Assembly: GCA_028291305.1 (NCBI GenBank)
Contig: JAQGII010000470.1
Location: 1-14,074, forward strand
Source of the DNA: Caulobacteraceae bacterium
GTDB taxonomy: Bacteria > Pseudomonadota > Alphaproteobacteria > Caulobacterales > Caulobacteraceae
Reading direction: 5' to 3'
Length of the DNA stretch: 14,074 nt
Shown: positions 7,683-14,074 of the stretch, one piece after another
Layout of the letters: every line of letters starts with the position of its first letter
Numbering within the stretch: the first letter of the stretch is position 1
The notes under the pieces: generated by a model
Seen by the model: the letters and a program-made list of their open reading frames with translations, nothing else
The model's database searches: none
Told to the model about the DNA's origin: nothing
Program-made: the position numbers and the translations under genes

Positions 7683-7976
7683 AGAGATATCCCCCCTTCG
7701 ACTAGTTTTTGAATCGTTCTTGTTTTCCTACGATTTCGTCGCAAGACAGTTCGAGAGAGCCAAGATAAGTCCTCAAGGACCGGCCCGGCGGAGGCCGTTC
7801 AAATCAACGGACGGACCCAGCGACGACACGAATTTGCATTATGCATGACACTTCGCAACCAATTTTTTTAAAGTTGCCGGCTCACGCCCTGCGCCACTGG
7901 CGCCCGGTTCGTTGGCTCTGGTATGCGTGGATTCAATCGGCGGTGGGCCGACCCGATCGGCTAGCGAACTTGAACC
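7683..7976. promoter_or_regulatory. Divergent promoter region with candidate MarR operators
   Basis: The 294 bases between the divergent receptor cluster and marR must hold both promoters. An AT-rich part contains TGCAT-T-ATGCA (7835-7845) and GCAAC-(13)-GTTGC (7855-7877); a third short dyad ACGA-TT-TCGT is at 7730-7739, close to the receptor gene. MarR proteins bind short inverted repeats, often in such gaps and often autoregulating. I could not find a convincing -35/-10 pair for either gene. The dyads are short enough to arise by chance. Confidence 0.4.
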
Positions 7977-8444
7977 ATGCTGAATTATCCTGAAGGCAGC
8001 ATTATCACTGCCTACATTCAAGGCTTGTCGATCCTCATCAAGAGGACCGGCAACAGGATGTATCGCAGGGAACTATCGTTAAGTACGACGGAGTGGCCGA
8101 TTCTCGTCATACTCGCCCGCGGGGAGTCCCTCGGGATCAGCGAGATTTGCGATCGGCTTGACCGTGACAAGGGGCATGTGAGCCGCGATATCGCCGCCCT
8201 GGCAAAGCGCGGTCTCGTAAGGAAACGCCGCGACGCGACCGATGGTCGTCAAATCCTGATCGAATTCAACCCGGAAGCCGAAGCCGAGCGCCTAAATTTT
8301 TTAGCCATCATGCGCGAGAGGAGCGACAAGTTGACCGAGGGGCTGACCGAGGACGATTTGGCCACCCTTAAACGCATTCTGATGATCATGAACCGCAACG
8401 CCCGCGAGATGCGCGGCAGCGATCTTCAGGTCCCAACCTCCTAA
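7977..8444 (+). CDS. MarR-family transcriptional regulator
   Basis: A 155-residue winged-helix protein. LSTTEWPILVILA (35-47) is the MarR helix that starts the DNA-binding domain, DKGHVSRDIAALAKRGLV (64-81) the recognition helix, and RRDATDGRQILIEF (84-97) the wing with the conserved D-x-x-D-G-R. N- and C-terminal helices would form the dimer interface. MarR proteins usually repress and release DNA on binding small aromatic ligands or on thiol oxidation; no cysteine lies in the ligand region apart from C58 in the DNA-binding domain (SEICDR). Divergent from the TonB receptor cluster, so the likely target is that cluster and its own gene. ATG at 7977 lacks a clear ribosome site, but the family alignment supports it. 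Confidence 0.9.
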   Translation: MLNYPEGSIITAYIQGLSILIKRTGNRMYRRELSLSTTEWPILVILARGESLGISEICDRLDRDKGHVSRDIAALAKRGLVRKRRDATDGRQILIEFNPEAEAERLNFLAIMRERSDKLTEGLTEDDLATLKRILMIMNRNAREMRGSDLQVPTS

Positions 8445-8564
8445 GTGGGATGCCCCCTCCGGTTGCCCGGACTGCGCTCGCTTGGCCGGCGCCTGATCGG
8501 GCGAGAAGGTCGGCTGACTACGCGCAGCTAAGGTCCGCTTGCAGAGCTTGTCCCAAAGTCCACC

Positions 8565-8741
8565 CTACAGCGTTTGAGCGTGCACGATTGTGAAGATGGC
8601 CATGGCGGTGGTCAGGCAAAGAAACAAGCGAAGCCCGATCAGGGCGGCCTGCGCGCCCCGGCTCAACTGCATCGGCGGAAGCGGGGTCGTGGTTGCCAGC
8701 GCCCGGGTCTTCCGGTCAGGATCGTGGTGGGGGTTGGTCAC
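8565..8741 (-). CDS. 58-residue single-pass membrane protein downstream of NRAMP gene
   Basis: A short frame from GTG at 8741 to TAG at 8565-8567. Its ribosome site AGGAG (8751-8755) overlaps the stop codon of the NRAMP gene, with nine bases to the GTG and only 12 bases between the genes, which strongly suggests translational coupling. The product starts with a charged, His- and Pro-rich tail (MTNPHHDPDRKTRALATTTP) and ends with one hydrophobic helix (AALIGLRLFLCLTTAMAIFT, about residues 33-52) and a short polar end. I recognise no family. Context suggests an accessory or regulatory subunit of the transporter; that is inference. Conservation behind other transporter genes of this type would confirm that it is real. 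Confidence 0.65.
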   Translation of the reverse strand: MTNPHHDPDRKTRALATTTPLPPMQLSRGAQAALIGLRLFLCLTTAMAIFTIVHAQTL

Positions 8742-8750
8742 GGCGATTGT

Positions 8751-8755
8751 CTCCT
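8751..8755 (-). promoter_or_regulatory. Ribosome binding site overlapping the NRAMP stop codon
   Basis: AGGAG on the minus strand, nine bases before GTG at 8741; its first bases belong to the TAG stop of the upstream transporter gene (8754-8756). This arrangement is typical of coupled translation. Confidence 0.6.
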
Positions 8756-10124
8756 AGAAGGGGTGAATGCCAAGCGCGCCGAGGAACCCCACCGCCGCAT
8801 AGGCGGACCCCGCGAGGGCGACCAACACGGCGATCGCCACCCCCAGCACCGTCTTGGTCCGGCCGTTGACGTTGGCGCCCATGATCTGCCGGTCGCTGCT
8901 CATGATGAGCAGAAAGACCAGCGACGCAGGCATCAGGATGGTCGCCAGCAAGTTGGCGTTGAGCGATAGGGTCAGCAGCGGTGCGCCCGGGATGAGGACG
9001 ACTATTCCGGCCAGGACCGCGATGCCGACATTTGTCGCGTGGAACAGCGGGGCCTGGGCGGGCGAAACATTGAAGCTCCTGCCCGCGCCCGAGATCAGCT
9101 CCGCGATCGAATAGGCGCTGCTGGCGGAGATGGTCAGCATGGCGACCGCCCCCGCCTCGACAAGTCCCACGGCGAACAGGGCCGCGCCGGGTGCGCCTAT
9201 GATGGGACGGAGGGCCTCCGCGAAACCTGCCCCACCCTGGTAGCGGGACATGTCGATGTGATGGTTGAACAGCGGCGTGGCCGCCACCAAGGCAGCGCAT
9301 CCGGTCACCGCGGCGATGACGGCCCCGATCGCAGTATTCTGGCGCCCGTGGCGGATGTCGCGCCGGGTCATTCCCTTGTCCACCGACGCGCTCTGCTGGA
9401 AGAACAGCATCCAGGGCGTGACCGTGGCGCCGATGTTGGACGCCAGGATCAACAGGAACGCCGGGACTGTGGCCTTTGGCAGGGGGTTCCACGTCGCCAT
9501 GGCGTTCGCGATGTCGTGGGCGGAGGGGCGCGCGACGATCGCAACCACGACGAACAGCAGATTGAAGACGGCCAGGCCCGCCGCCAGCCGCTCCCAGCTC
9601 GAGTACCGCCCCGCCCAAGAGCCGATTGCTACGAGCAAGACAGCGCAGGCTACCGCCGCCCAGGCAGGTACGCCGAAGAAGCCCATGCCCAGACGAATGG
9701 CGATGACTTCGGTGATCATGGTAATGAGGTTGGTAAGCGCTAGATCTGCGGTCGAGGTCCAGCCCCAGAAGCGACCAAACCTTTGGAAGACCAACTCCCC
9801 ATAGCCTCGCCCGGTCACCGCGCCGAGCCGCATGGCCATTTCCTGAACGACGTACGCGGCCGCGAACGTCAGGACGATGAACGGCAGCAGGAAGCCAAGA
9901 CCGTAGGTCGCCCCGCTGGTCGCATAGGACAGCATGCTCGGTCCGTCGTTCTCCCCCAGCATCGCCAGGGCGCCAGGCCCGACGAACAGGGCTGCGAGCG
10001 CGGGGAGTCGAAGACCGATCCGTTTCTTCGCGGCAAGGCCGTCAGCCGCGCGCGCAATACCGCCGGCATGGCCGCAGAGATCTCCTTGGACTTCGGCGAA
10101 GACGACGTCGGATGGCGCCGGCAT
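8754..10124 (-). CDS. NRAMP-family transporter with non-canonical metal-site motifs
   Basis: A 456-residue membrane protein with about eleven hydrophobic helices. ATG at 10124 is five bases after GGAGG; longer readings run into the oxalate decarboxylase gene and are shadows. NRAMP/SLC11 proteins import Mn2+ or Fe2+ with protons. Helix 1 of E. coli MntH (GYIDPGNFATN) corresponds to GENDGPSMLSY here: Asp60 is kept but Pro-Gly-Asn becomes Gly-Pro-Ser (61-63). Helix 6 (GATVMPH) becomes GATVTPW: Thr236 and Trp238 replace the metal-binding Met and the conserved His. It therefore belongs to a divergent branch and should not be named mntH. Substrate may be Mg2+, another cation or something else. It lies 74 bases after the oxalate decarboxylase gene and is coupled to the small membrane protein. 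Confidence 0.85.
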   Translation of the reverse strand: MPAPSDVVFAEVQGDLCGHAGGIARAADGLAAKKRIGLRLPALAALFVGPGALAMLGENDGPSMLSYATSGATYGLGFLLPFIVLTFAAAYVVQEMAMRLGAVTGRGYGELVFQRFGRFWGWTSTADLALTNLITMITEVIAIRLGMGFFGVPAWAAVACAVLLVAIGSWAGRYSSWERLAAGLAVFNLLFVVVAIVARPSAHDIANAMATWNPLPKATVPAFLLILASNIGATVTPWMLFFQQSASVDKGMTRRDIRHGRQNTAIGAVIAAVTGCAALVAATPLFNHHIDMSRYQGGAGFAEALRPIIGAPGAALFAVGLVEAGAVAMLTISASSAYSIAELISGAGRSFNVSPAQAPLFHATNVGIAVLAGIVVLIPGAPLLTLSLNANLLATILMPASLVFLLIMSSDRQIMGANVNGRTKTVLGVAIAVLVALAGSAYAAVGFLGALGIHPF

Positions 10125-10129
10125 GTTTA

Positions 10130-10134
10130 CCTCC
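10130..10134 (-). promoter_or_regulatory. Ribosome binding site fixing the NRAMP gene start
   Basis: GGAGG on the minus strand, within GGGAGGT, five bases before ATG at 10124. It sets the start in place of much longer in-frame readings that overlap the upstream gene. Confidence 0.85.
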
Positions 10135-10198
10135 CTGCGTTGCTGTCGTGCGCTCGCCGACACGGCTTCGGGTGGAGCAGCTCCTTGAGCCCCAATGT

Positions 10199-11455
10199 TC
10201 AGGCCGGGACGATGTCCGGCCTGCTCTTGGAGATTTGCTCGATGAGACGCGGGTCCATCCTCAAAGTCTCGGCCACCATCTGCCGGGGGGAACAGGCCAA
10301 CCATTGCGCGAGCGAGACTTCGGCGAACCGGTCGGTCTTGAAGGTCTCGATCATCACGATGTCGGTGGAGCCGGTGTTCTCGACATAGTGGCCGAGCCCC
10401 TTCTTCACGTAACCGATGTCGCCGGGATGGAAGTCGGCCGTCGTCGCCGCCGGGCCGGTGTTGAACACGGTCATGCGACCGGCGCCCTGGACCCAATATT
10501 GCCATTCGTCGGCGGTGGGGTGCCAATGCAGTTCCCGCAGCCCGCCCGGCTTGATGGTGACGACAGCCGCGGCGATGTTGGCGGATATCGGGAAGTTCCG
10601 CGTGTCTATGACCTTCACGGATCCGCTGCGCGTCTGCCGGGTCGGGGCCATGTCGCTGGTCGAGAAGGTGAACTCGAGGTCCGGCTCGCCGAGGGGGGAA
10701 GCAACCTCACGCTGGACCTGGGCCAGCGGCGGCGGCTCCGCCCCCTGGTAGATCCACAAATCGTCGACGGGATTGTTCTGGAAGGCGCTGACCGGAAGAT
10801 TGAAGTTCTCGGCCAGGATCTTGGGCGGGGTGTGGGCCATCCAGTCCGTCAACAGCAGGGTATTGTATTCGGACGCCCTGCCGTTGTCGAAAACCAGGAC
10901 GAACTCGGCCCCGCTCGGTCCCAGGCCTTGCAGCGAGTGCGGAAGACCGGGCGGAAAATACCAGAGGTCGCCGGCCTTCACGTCGCGCACGGCAGGGCGG
11001 CCGTCGCCGTCCAGCACGGAGATGCGACATTTGCCGTCGGTCATCACCGCCCACTCGGCCTGTTGGTGCCAGTGCAGCTCGCGCACGCCGCCCGGCCCCA
11101 GCCGCATGTTGACGCCCGAGACAGCCTCGGAAATCGCAAAATCGGCCTGAGTGACCTGTCGGGCCCACCCCCCGTCCTGCACTCGCTTGTGCGCCAGGTT
11201 GAACGACGACCAGAACATGGCCATGCCGTTGACGTCGGTCGGCGGCGGGTTCCCCATCGAGGGGAACTGACTGGTCAGGGTGCGGTTCTGGGGCCCAGGC
11301 TCGTCCAGCGCCTGGCGGTTCTTCACATTGACGTCGCCCTCGGGGGGGCGATCCGGATTGCCAAATTGCGCGGCCTTTGCGGCGGCGGAAACCGCCGTTG
11401 TCGCCCCCGCGACCGCAGTGGCGGCCAAGATGTTGCGACGGGAAAATTCGCGCAT
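10199..11455 (-). CDS. oxdC: Bicupin oxalate decarboxylase, Tat-exported
   Basis: A 418-residue protein from ATG at 11455, nine or so bases after GGAGAG. SRRNILAATAVAGATTA is a twin-arginine signal (R6-R7), so the folded, metal-loaded enzyme is exported to the periplasm. Two cupin domains each carry a full Mn site: H128, H130, E134, H173 and H310, H312, E317, H356. R125 and the second-domain RELHWH match Bacillus subtilis OxdC. The mobile lid, SENST in OxdC with the proton-donor Glu162, reads SEYNT (195-199) and keeps that Glu (E196), which favours decarboxylase (oxalate to formate and CO2, consuming H+) over oxidase. The following LTDWMAHTP and the C-terminal VSLAQWLA also match OxdC. First gene of the unit with the NRAMP transporter and small protein. 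Closely related bicupins of other activity cannot be fully excluded. Confidence 0.88.
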   Translation of the reverse strand: MREFSRRNILAATAVAGATTAVSAAAKAAQFGNPDRPPEGDVNVKNRQALDEPGPQNRTLTSQFPSMGNPPPTDVNGMAMFWSSFNLAHKRVQDGGWARQVTQADFAISEAVSGVNMRLGPGGVRELHWHQQAEWAVMTDGKCRISVLDGDGRPAVRDVKAGDLWYFPPGLPHSLQGLGPSGAEFVLVFDNGRASEYNTLLLTDWMAHTPPKILAENFNLPVSAFQNNPVDDLWIYQGAEPPPLAQVQREVASPLGEPDLEFTFSTSDMAPTRQTRSGSVKVIDTRNFPISANIAAAVVTIKPGGLRELHWHPTADEWQYWVQGAGRMTVFNTGPAATTADFHPGDIGYVKKGLGHYVENTGSTDIVMIETFKTDRFAEVSLAQWLACSPRQMVAETLRMDPRLIEQISKSRPDIVPA

Positions 11456-11805
11456 TTCGATCTCTCCATATGTGACGACAGCCGCGCAGACTTTTTGTCG
11501 TTTCGAAGTATAGCTCACGCTATATTCGATGCCCCTGGGTCGAACTCCTTGGCAAAACCATGAGTGTTCATGAAAAAATCTGAGAAAATCTGTGACGCAC
11601 AGGCACGGCCCGGTCGATCGGCCCTTGCCGCCTCCGCCATGCCCCAGAAAAGCCGCACGGGACGTGGCTTTTGGCGCGTGCAGGTCGGCGAGCGCTCCAT
11701 GCGCCGGACCCCACGCGGATTGGCGCGCTCAAAGCGGATCGGCCTTGCGCGGTCCGGCGCGCGGCGTAGGGTTTGCCTACCGGCCTGGTATCGGCAGGTG
11801 ATCTG
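11456..11805. promoter_or_regulatory. Divergent intergenic region between oxdC and ydeP-like gene
   Basis: The 350 bases hold both promoters and no convincing gene. The main feature is the dyad at 11503-11529 (own entry). Near 11571-11592 the sequence GAAAAAATCTGAGAAAATCTG is an imperfect direct repeat, AT-rich against its surroundings and a possible promoter element. The half nearer the ydeP-like gene is GC-rich with no recognisable promoter. Confidence 0.45.
11503..11529. promoter_or_regulatory. Inverted repeat upstream of oxdC, candidate operator
   Basis: Arms TCGAAGTATAGC and GCTATATTCGA pair fully apart from one extra G in the left arm, with a four-base centre. It ends 48 bases before the oxdC start. 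The left arm contains TATACT on the minus strand, a good -10 hexamer, so a repressor bound here would block oxdC transcription. No good -35 is visible at the right distance. It could also fold as a hairpin in a longer leader. Confidence 0.55.
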
Positions 11806-14074
11806 ATGGCGAAAGACGACGTTCCCGGAGTTGGTCCCTATGGCGGCCCCGCCGGCGGCTGGGGCGCCCTGCAGGCGGTTGCCGCGGCTCTCAGGGGTCA
11901 GATGGCCGTCGTGTCGGATACCCGCGCCTTGCTGCGCGTGAACCAGCCTGGCGGCTTCGACTGCCCCGGCTGCGCCTGGCCGGACGCCAGACACACCTCC
12001 TCGTTCGAGTTCTGCGAGAACGGGGCGAAGGCTGTTGCCTGGGAGGCGACGGCCAAACGCGCGACACCGGAGTTCTTCGGCGCCCACACCGTTTCCGAAC
12101 TATGGACCTGGGCCGATTTCGACTTGGAGAACGAAGGCCGGCTAACCCATCCGCTGGCCTATGACATCCAGACCGACCGGTACGTCGCGATCGGCTGGGA
12201 CGAGGCGTTCGCCCGTATCGGCGCCGCCTTGCGCGCTCTGCCGGACGTCAATATGGCGGAGTTCTATACGTCCGGCCGCGCCTCCAACGAGGCGGCCTTT
12301 CTCTACCAGTTGTTGGGTCGCGAGTTCGGCACCAACAACTTCCCCGATTGCTCCAACATGTGCCACGAGGCCTCCAGCGTCGGGCTGCCGGAGGCCATAG
12401 GGGTCGGCAAGGGCACGGTCACGCTCGACGACTTCGATCATTGCGACGCGATCTTCTGCATCGGCCACAACCCGGGAACCAACCACCCGCGGATGCTGAC
12501 CACGCTCCGCGAAGCCTCCAAGCGTGGCGCGCCGATCATCGTCTTCAATCCCCTGAAGGAGCGCGGCCTCGAGCGGTTCGCGGCGCCGCAAGACCCGGTC
12601 GAAATGGCGACCCTTGGGTCGACCCCGATCGCCTCATCCTATTATCAGCCCAGGGTCGGCGGCGACGTCGCTGTCCTGAAGGGGATGATGAAGGCCCTGG
12701 TCGCCGCGGACGCCGCTGCGCTCGCCGCCGGCCGGGAAGGGGTGCTCGACCGGCAGTTCATCGCCGAACACACGACGGGTCTCGAACCGCTGCTCGCCGA
12801 TCTCGAGGCCACGGCCTGGGACGCCATCGAAGCGATGTCCGGACTGTCCCGGGCCGACATCGAAGCCGCGGCCGATGTCTACGCCCAGGCCAAGAACGTG
12901 ATCATCTGCTACGGCATGGGCATTACCCAGCATCGTCACGGCACGTCCAACGTCCAGCAGATCGCCAACCTGCTGCTGCTGCGGGGCAACATCGGCCGCG
13001 AGGGCGCCGGGATCTGTCCCCTGCGCGGCCACTCGAACGTACAGGGCGACCGCACCGTGGGCATCACGGAGACCCCGACGGCCGCCTTTCTCGATCGTCT
13101 GCAATCGGTCTTCGGCTTCGAACCGCCCAGGGCCAAGGGCCACAATGCCGTGGAGGCGGTGCAGGCCATCTGCGAGGGACGCTCGAAGGCGTTGATCTCG
13201 CTGGGCGGCAATCTCGCGGTGGCCATGTCGGACCCGGAGGTGGTCTTCGCCGGCATGCGCAAGCTCGACCTCGCGGTCCACATCGCCACCAAACTCAATC
13301 GGTCCCACCTGCTGACGGCGCAGCAGTCCTTCATCCTGCCCTGCCTGGGACGCACGGAGCTCGACGTCCAGGCGGAGGGCGGCCAATCGGTCACCGTCGA
13401 AGACTCCATGTCCATGGTCCACGCCTCGCGCGGCGGCCTGAAGCCGGCCTCGGAGCATCTGCTTTCGGAGCCGGCGATTGTCGCGGGACTGGCGCAGGCC
13501 ACCCTCCCGGACAGTCAGGTCGACTGGGCCTATCTGGTCGCGGACTACGCTCGGATCCGAGACCAGATCGAGGCGGTCTTCCCGGACTTCGCCGGGTTCA
13601 ATGAGAAGATCAAGACGCCTGGCGGGTTCCGACTGCATGTGCCGGCCTCCGAGCGTGAATGGCGCACGCCCTCCGGCAAGGCCAATTTCCTCGTCGTCCC
13701 CGGCCTTAGCGAGGACGCCGCCGTCACGCGCGCGGACGTGCTGACGCTCACCACGGTGCGCAGCCACGACCAGTACAACACCACGATCTACAGTCTCAAC
13801 GACCGCTATCGCGGGATCACCGGCCGCCGGGACGTGGTGTTCGTCAACGAGAAGGATCTTACCGACCGCGGCCTGCGGCACGGCGATCTGATCGAGCTGG
13901 AGGCGGTCTTCGACGACGGACGGGCGGAGCCGCGCCGCGTCTATGGCGGGCTGACGGCGGTGGCCCACGACATCGCCCCCGGATCTATCGCCGCCTACTA
14001 TCCGGAAGCGAACGTCCTGGTCTCACTGGCCGACTTCGATCTCCGGAGCGGCACGCCGTCCTACAAGTCGATTC
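11806..14074 (+). CDS. ydeP: FdhF/YdeP-family molybdopterin oxidoreductase, truncated at window edge
   Basis: An open frame of 756 codons from ATG at 11806, with AGGTGAT just upstream, running out of the window. It matches E. coli YdeP (about 759 residues) throughout: GGWGAL near the N-terminus, GFDCPGCAWPD (50-60), FEFCENGAK (67-75), EFYTSGR-SNEAAFLYQL, NNFPDCSNMCHEASSVGL, CIGHNPGTNHPRML, CYGMGITQHRHGT, GICPLRGHSNVQGDRTVGIT, TKLNRSHLLTA, RSHDQYNTTIY and a final SGTPSYKSI. By that match only about ten C-terminal residues are missing. Cys186 in MCHE lies where formate dehydrogenase H has its molybdenum-binding selenocysteine. C53, C56 and C70 may hold an iron-sulfur cluster, but a fourth ligand is not obvious. 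E. coli YdeP is linked to acid resistance; its substrate is unknown. No Tat signal, so cytoplasmic. Divergent from oxdC, whose product formate would be a plausible but unproven substrate. Confidence 0.92.
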   Translation, partial: MAKDDVPGVGPYGGPAGGWGALQAVAAALRGQMAVVSDTRALLRVNQPGGFDCPGCAWPDARHTSSFEFCENGAKAVAWEATAKRATPEFFGAHTVSELWTWADFDLENEGRLTHPLAYDIQTDRYVAIGWDEAFARIGAALRALPDVNMAEFYTSGRASNEAAFLYQLLGREFGTNNFPDCSNMCHEASSVGLPEAIGVGKGTVTLDDFDHCDAIFCIGHNPGTNHPRMLTTLREASKRGAPIIVFNPLKERGLERFAAPQDPVEMATLGSTPIASSYYQPRVGGDVAVLKGMMKALVAADAAALAAGREGVLDRQFIAEHTTGLEPLLADLEATAWDAIEAMSGLSRADIEAAADVYAQAKNVIICYGMGITQHRHGTSNVQQIANLLLLRGNIGREGAGICPLRGHSNVQGDRTVGITETPTAAFLDRLQSVFGFEPPRAKGHNAVEAVQAICEGRSKALISLGGNLAVAMSDPEVVFAGMRKLDLAVHIATKLNRSHLLTAQQSFILPCLGRTELDVQAEGGQSVTVEDSMSMVHASRGGLKPASEHLLSEPAIVAGLAQATLPDSQVDWAYLVADYARIRDQIEAVFPDFAGFNEKIKTPGGFRLHVPASEREWRTPSGKANFLVVPGLSEDAAVTRADVLTLTTVRSHDQYNTTIYSLNDRYRGITGRRDVVFVNEKDLTDRGLRHGDLIELEAVFDDGRAEPRRVYGGLTAVAHDIAPGSIAAYYPEANVLVSLADFDLRSGTPSYKSI

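Noticed and set aside
8445..8564. Possible bidirectional terminator between marR and the small membrane protein gene
   Set aside because: Only four-base stems such as CGCC/GGCG are visible and there is no T-run on either strand.
10112..11563. 483-codon plus-strand frame opposite oxdC
   Set aside because: It is antisense to a clear bicupin enzyme and its product resembles no family; it follows from high GC at third positions.
11564..11806. Possible 80-residue plus-strand gene in the gap before the YdeP-like gene
   Set aside because: Very Arg-rich product with no ribosome site or recognisable domain; the gap is better explained as a divergent promoter region.
12348..13968. Long open frames overlapping the molybdopterin oxidoreductase: a 418-codon plus-strand frame and a 444-codon minus-strand frame
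   Set aside because: The continuous +1 frame from 11806 matches YdeP end to end; the others have low-complexity Arg/Gly/Ala-rich products typical of high-GC shadows.

Overview
The window looks like a chromosomal segment of a high-GC alphaproteobacterium, possibly Caulobacterales or Sphingomonadales. The lineage is inferred only from overall GC, strong Shine-Dalgarno sites and the gene families (a large TonB receptor, DUF6152 proteins); no rRNA or tRNA is present to fix it. I see no mobile element, CRISPR array or phage gene.

Layout. (1) 1-1526, minus: a TPR-repeat protein with the start of a glycosyltransferase-like domain, cut by the left edge. (2) 1853-2395, minus: a small zinc-type GFA/DUF6151-like protein. 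(3) 2657-7682, minus: a five-gene cluster in transcription order: TonB-dependent receptor, DUF6152 protein A, secreted GHWD-motif protein A, DUF6152 protein B, secreted GHWD-motif protein B. The last four are a two-gene module present twice. A MarR-type regulator (7977-8444, plus) faces this cluster across a 294-bp gap containing small inverted repeats. (4) 8565-11455, minus: a Tat-exported bicupin oxalate decarboxylase, an unusual NRAMP-family transporter lacking the canonical DPGN and MPH metal motifs, and a previously uncalled 58-residue membrane protein whose ribosome site overlaps the transporter stop. (5) 11806-right edge, plus: an FdhF/YdeP-family molybdopterin oxidoreductase, divergent from (4) and cut about ten codons before its expected end.

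How they may work together. In region 3 the receptor would import an unknown ligand over the outer membrane, with two pairs of small periplasmic proteins downstream and MarR as likely ligand-responsive control. Both DUF6152 proteins are predicted to begin, after signal cleavage, with His-His, which suggests metal binding. In regions 4-5, oxalate decarboxylase (Mn enzyme; oxalate to formate plus CO2, consuming a proton) sits beside a metal-type transporter and a formate-dehydrogenase-like enzyme whose E. coli relative is tied to acid resistance. An oxalate/acid/metal response unit is an attractive but unproven reading. The two most distinctive items are the duplicated DUF6152 module and the oxalate-NRAMP-small-protein-YdeP cluster.
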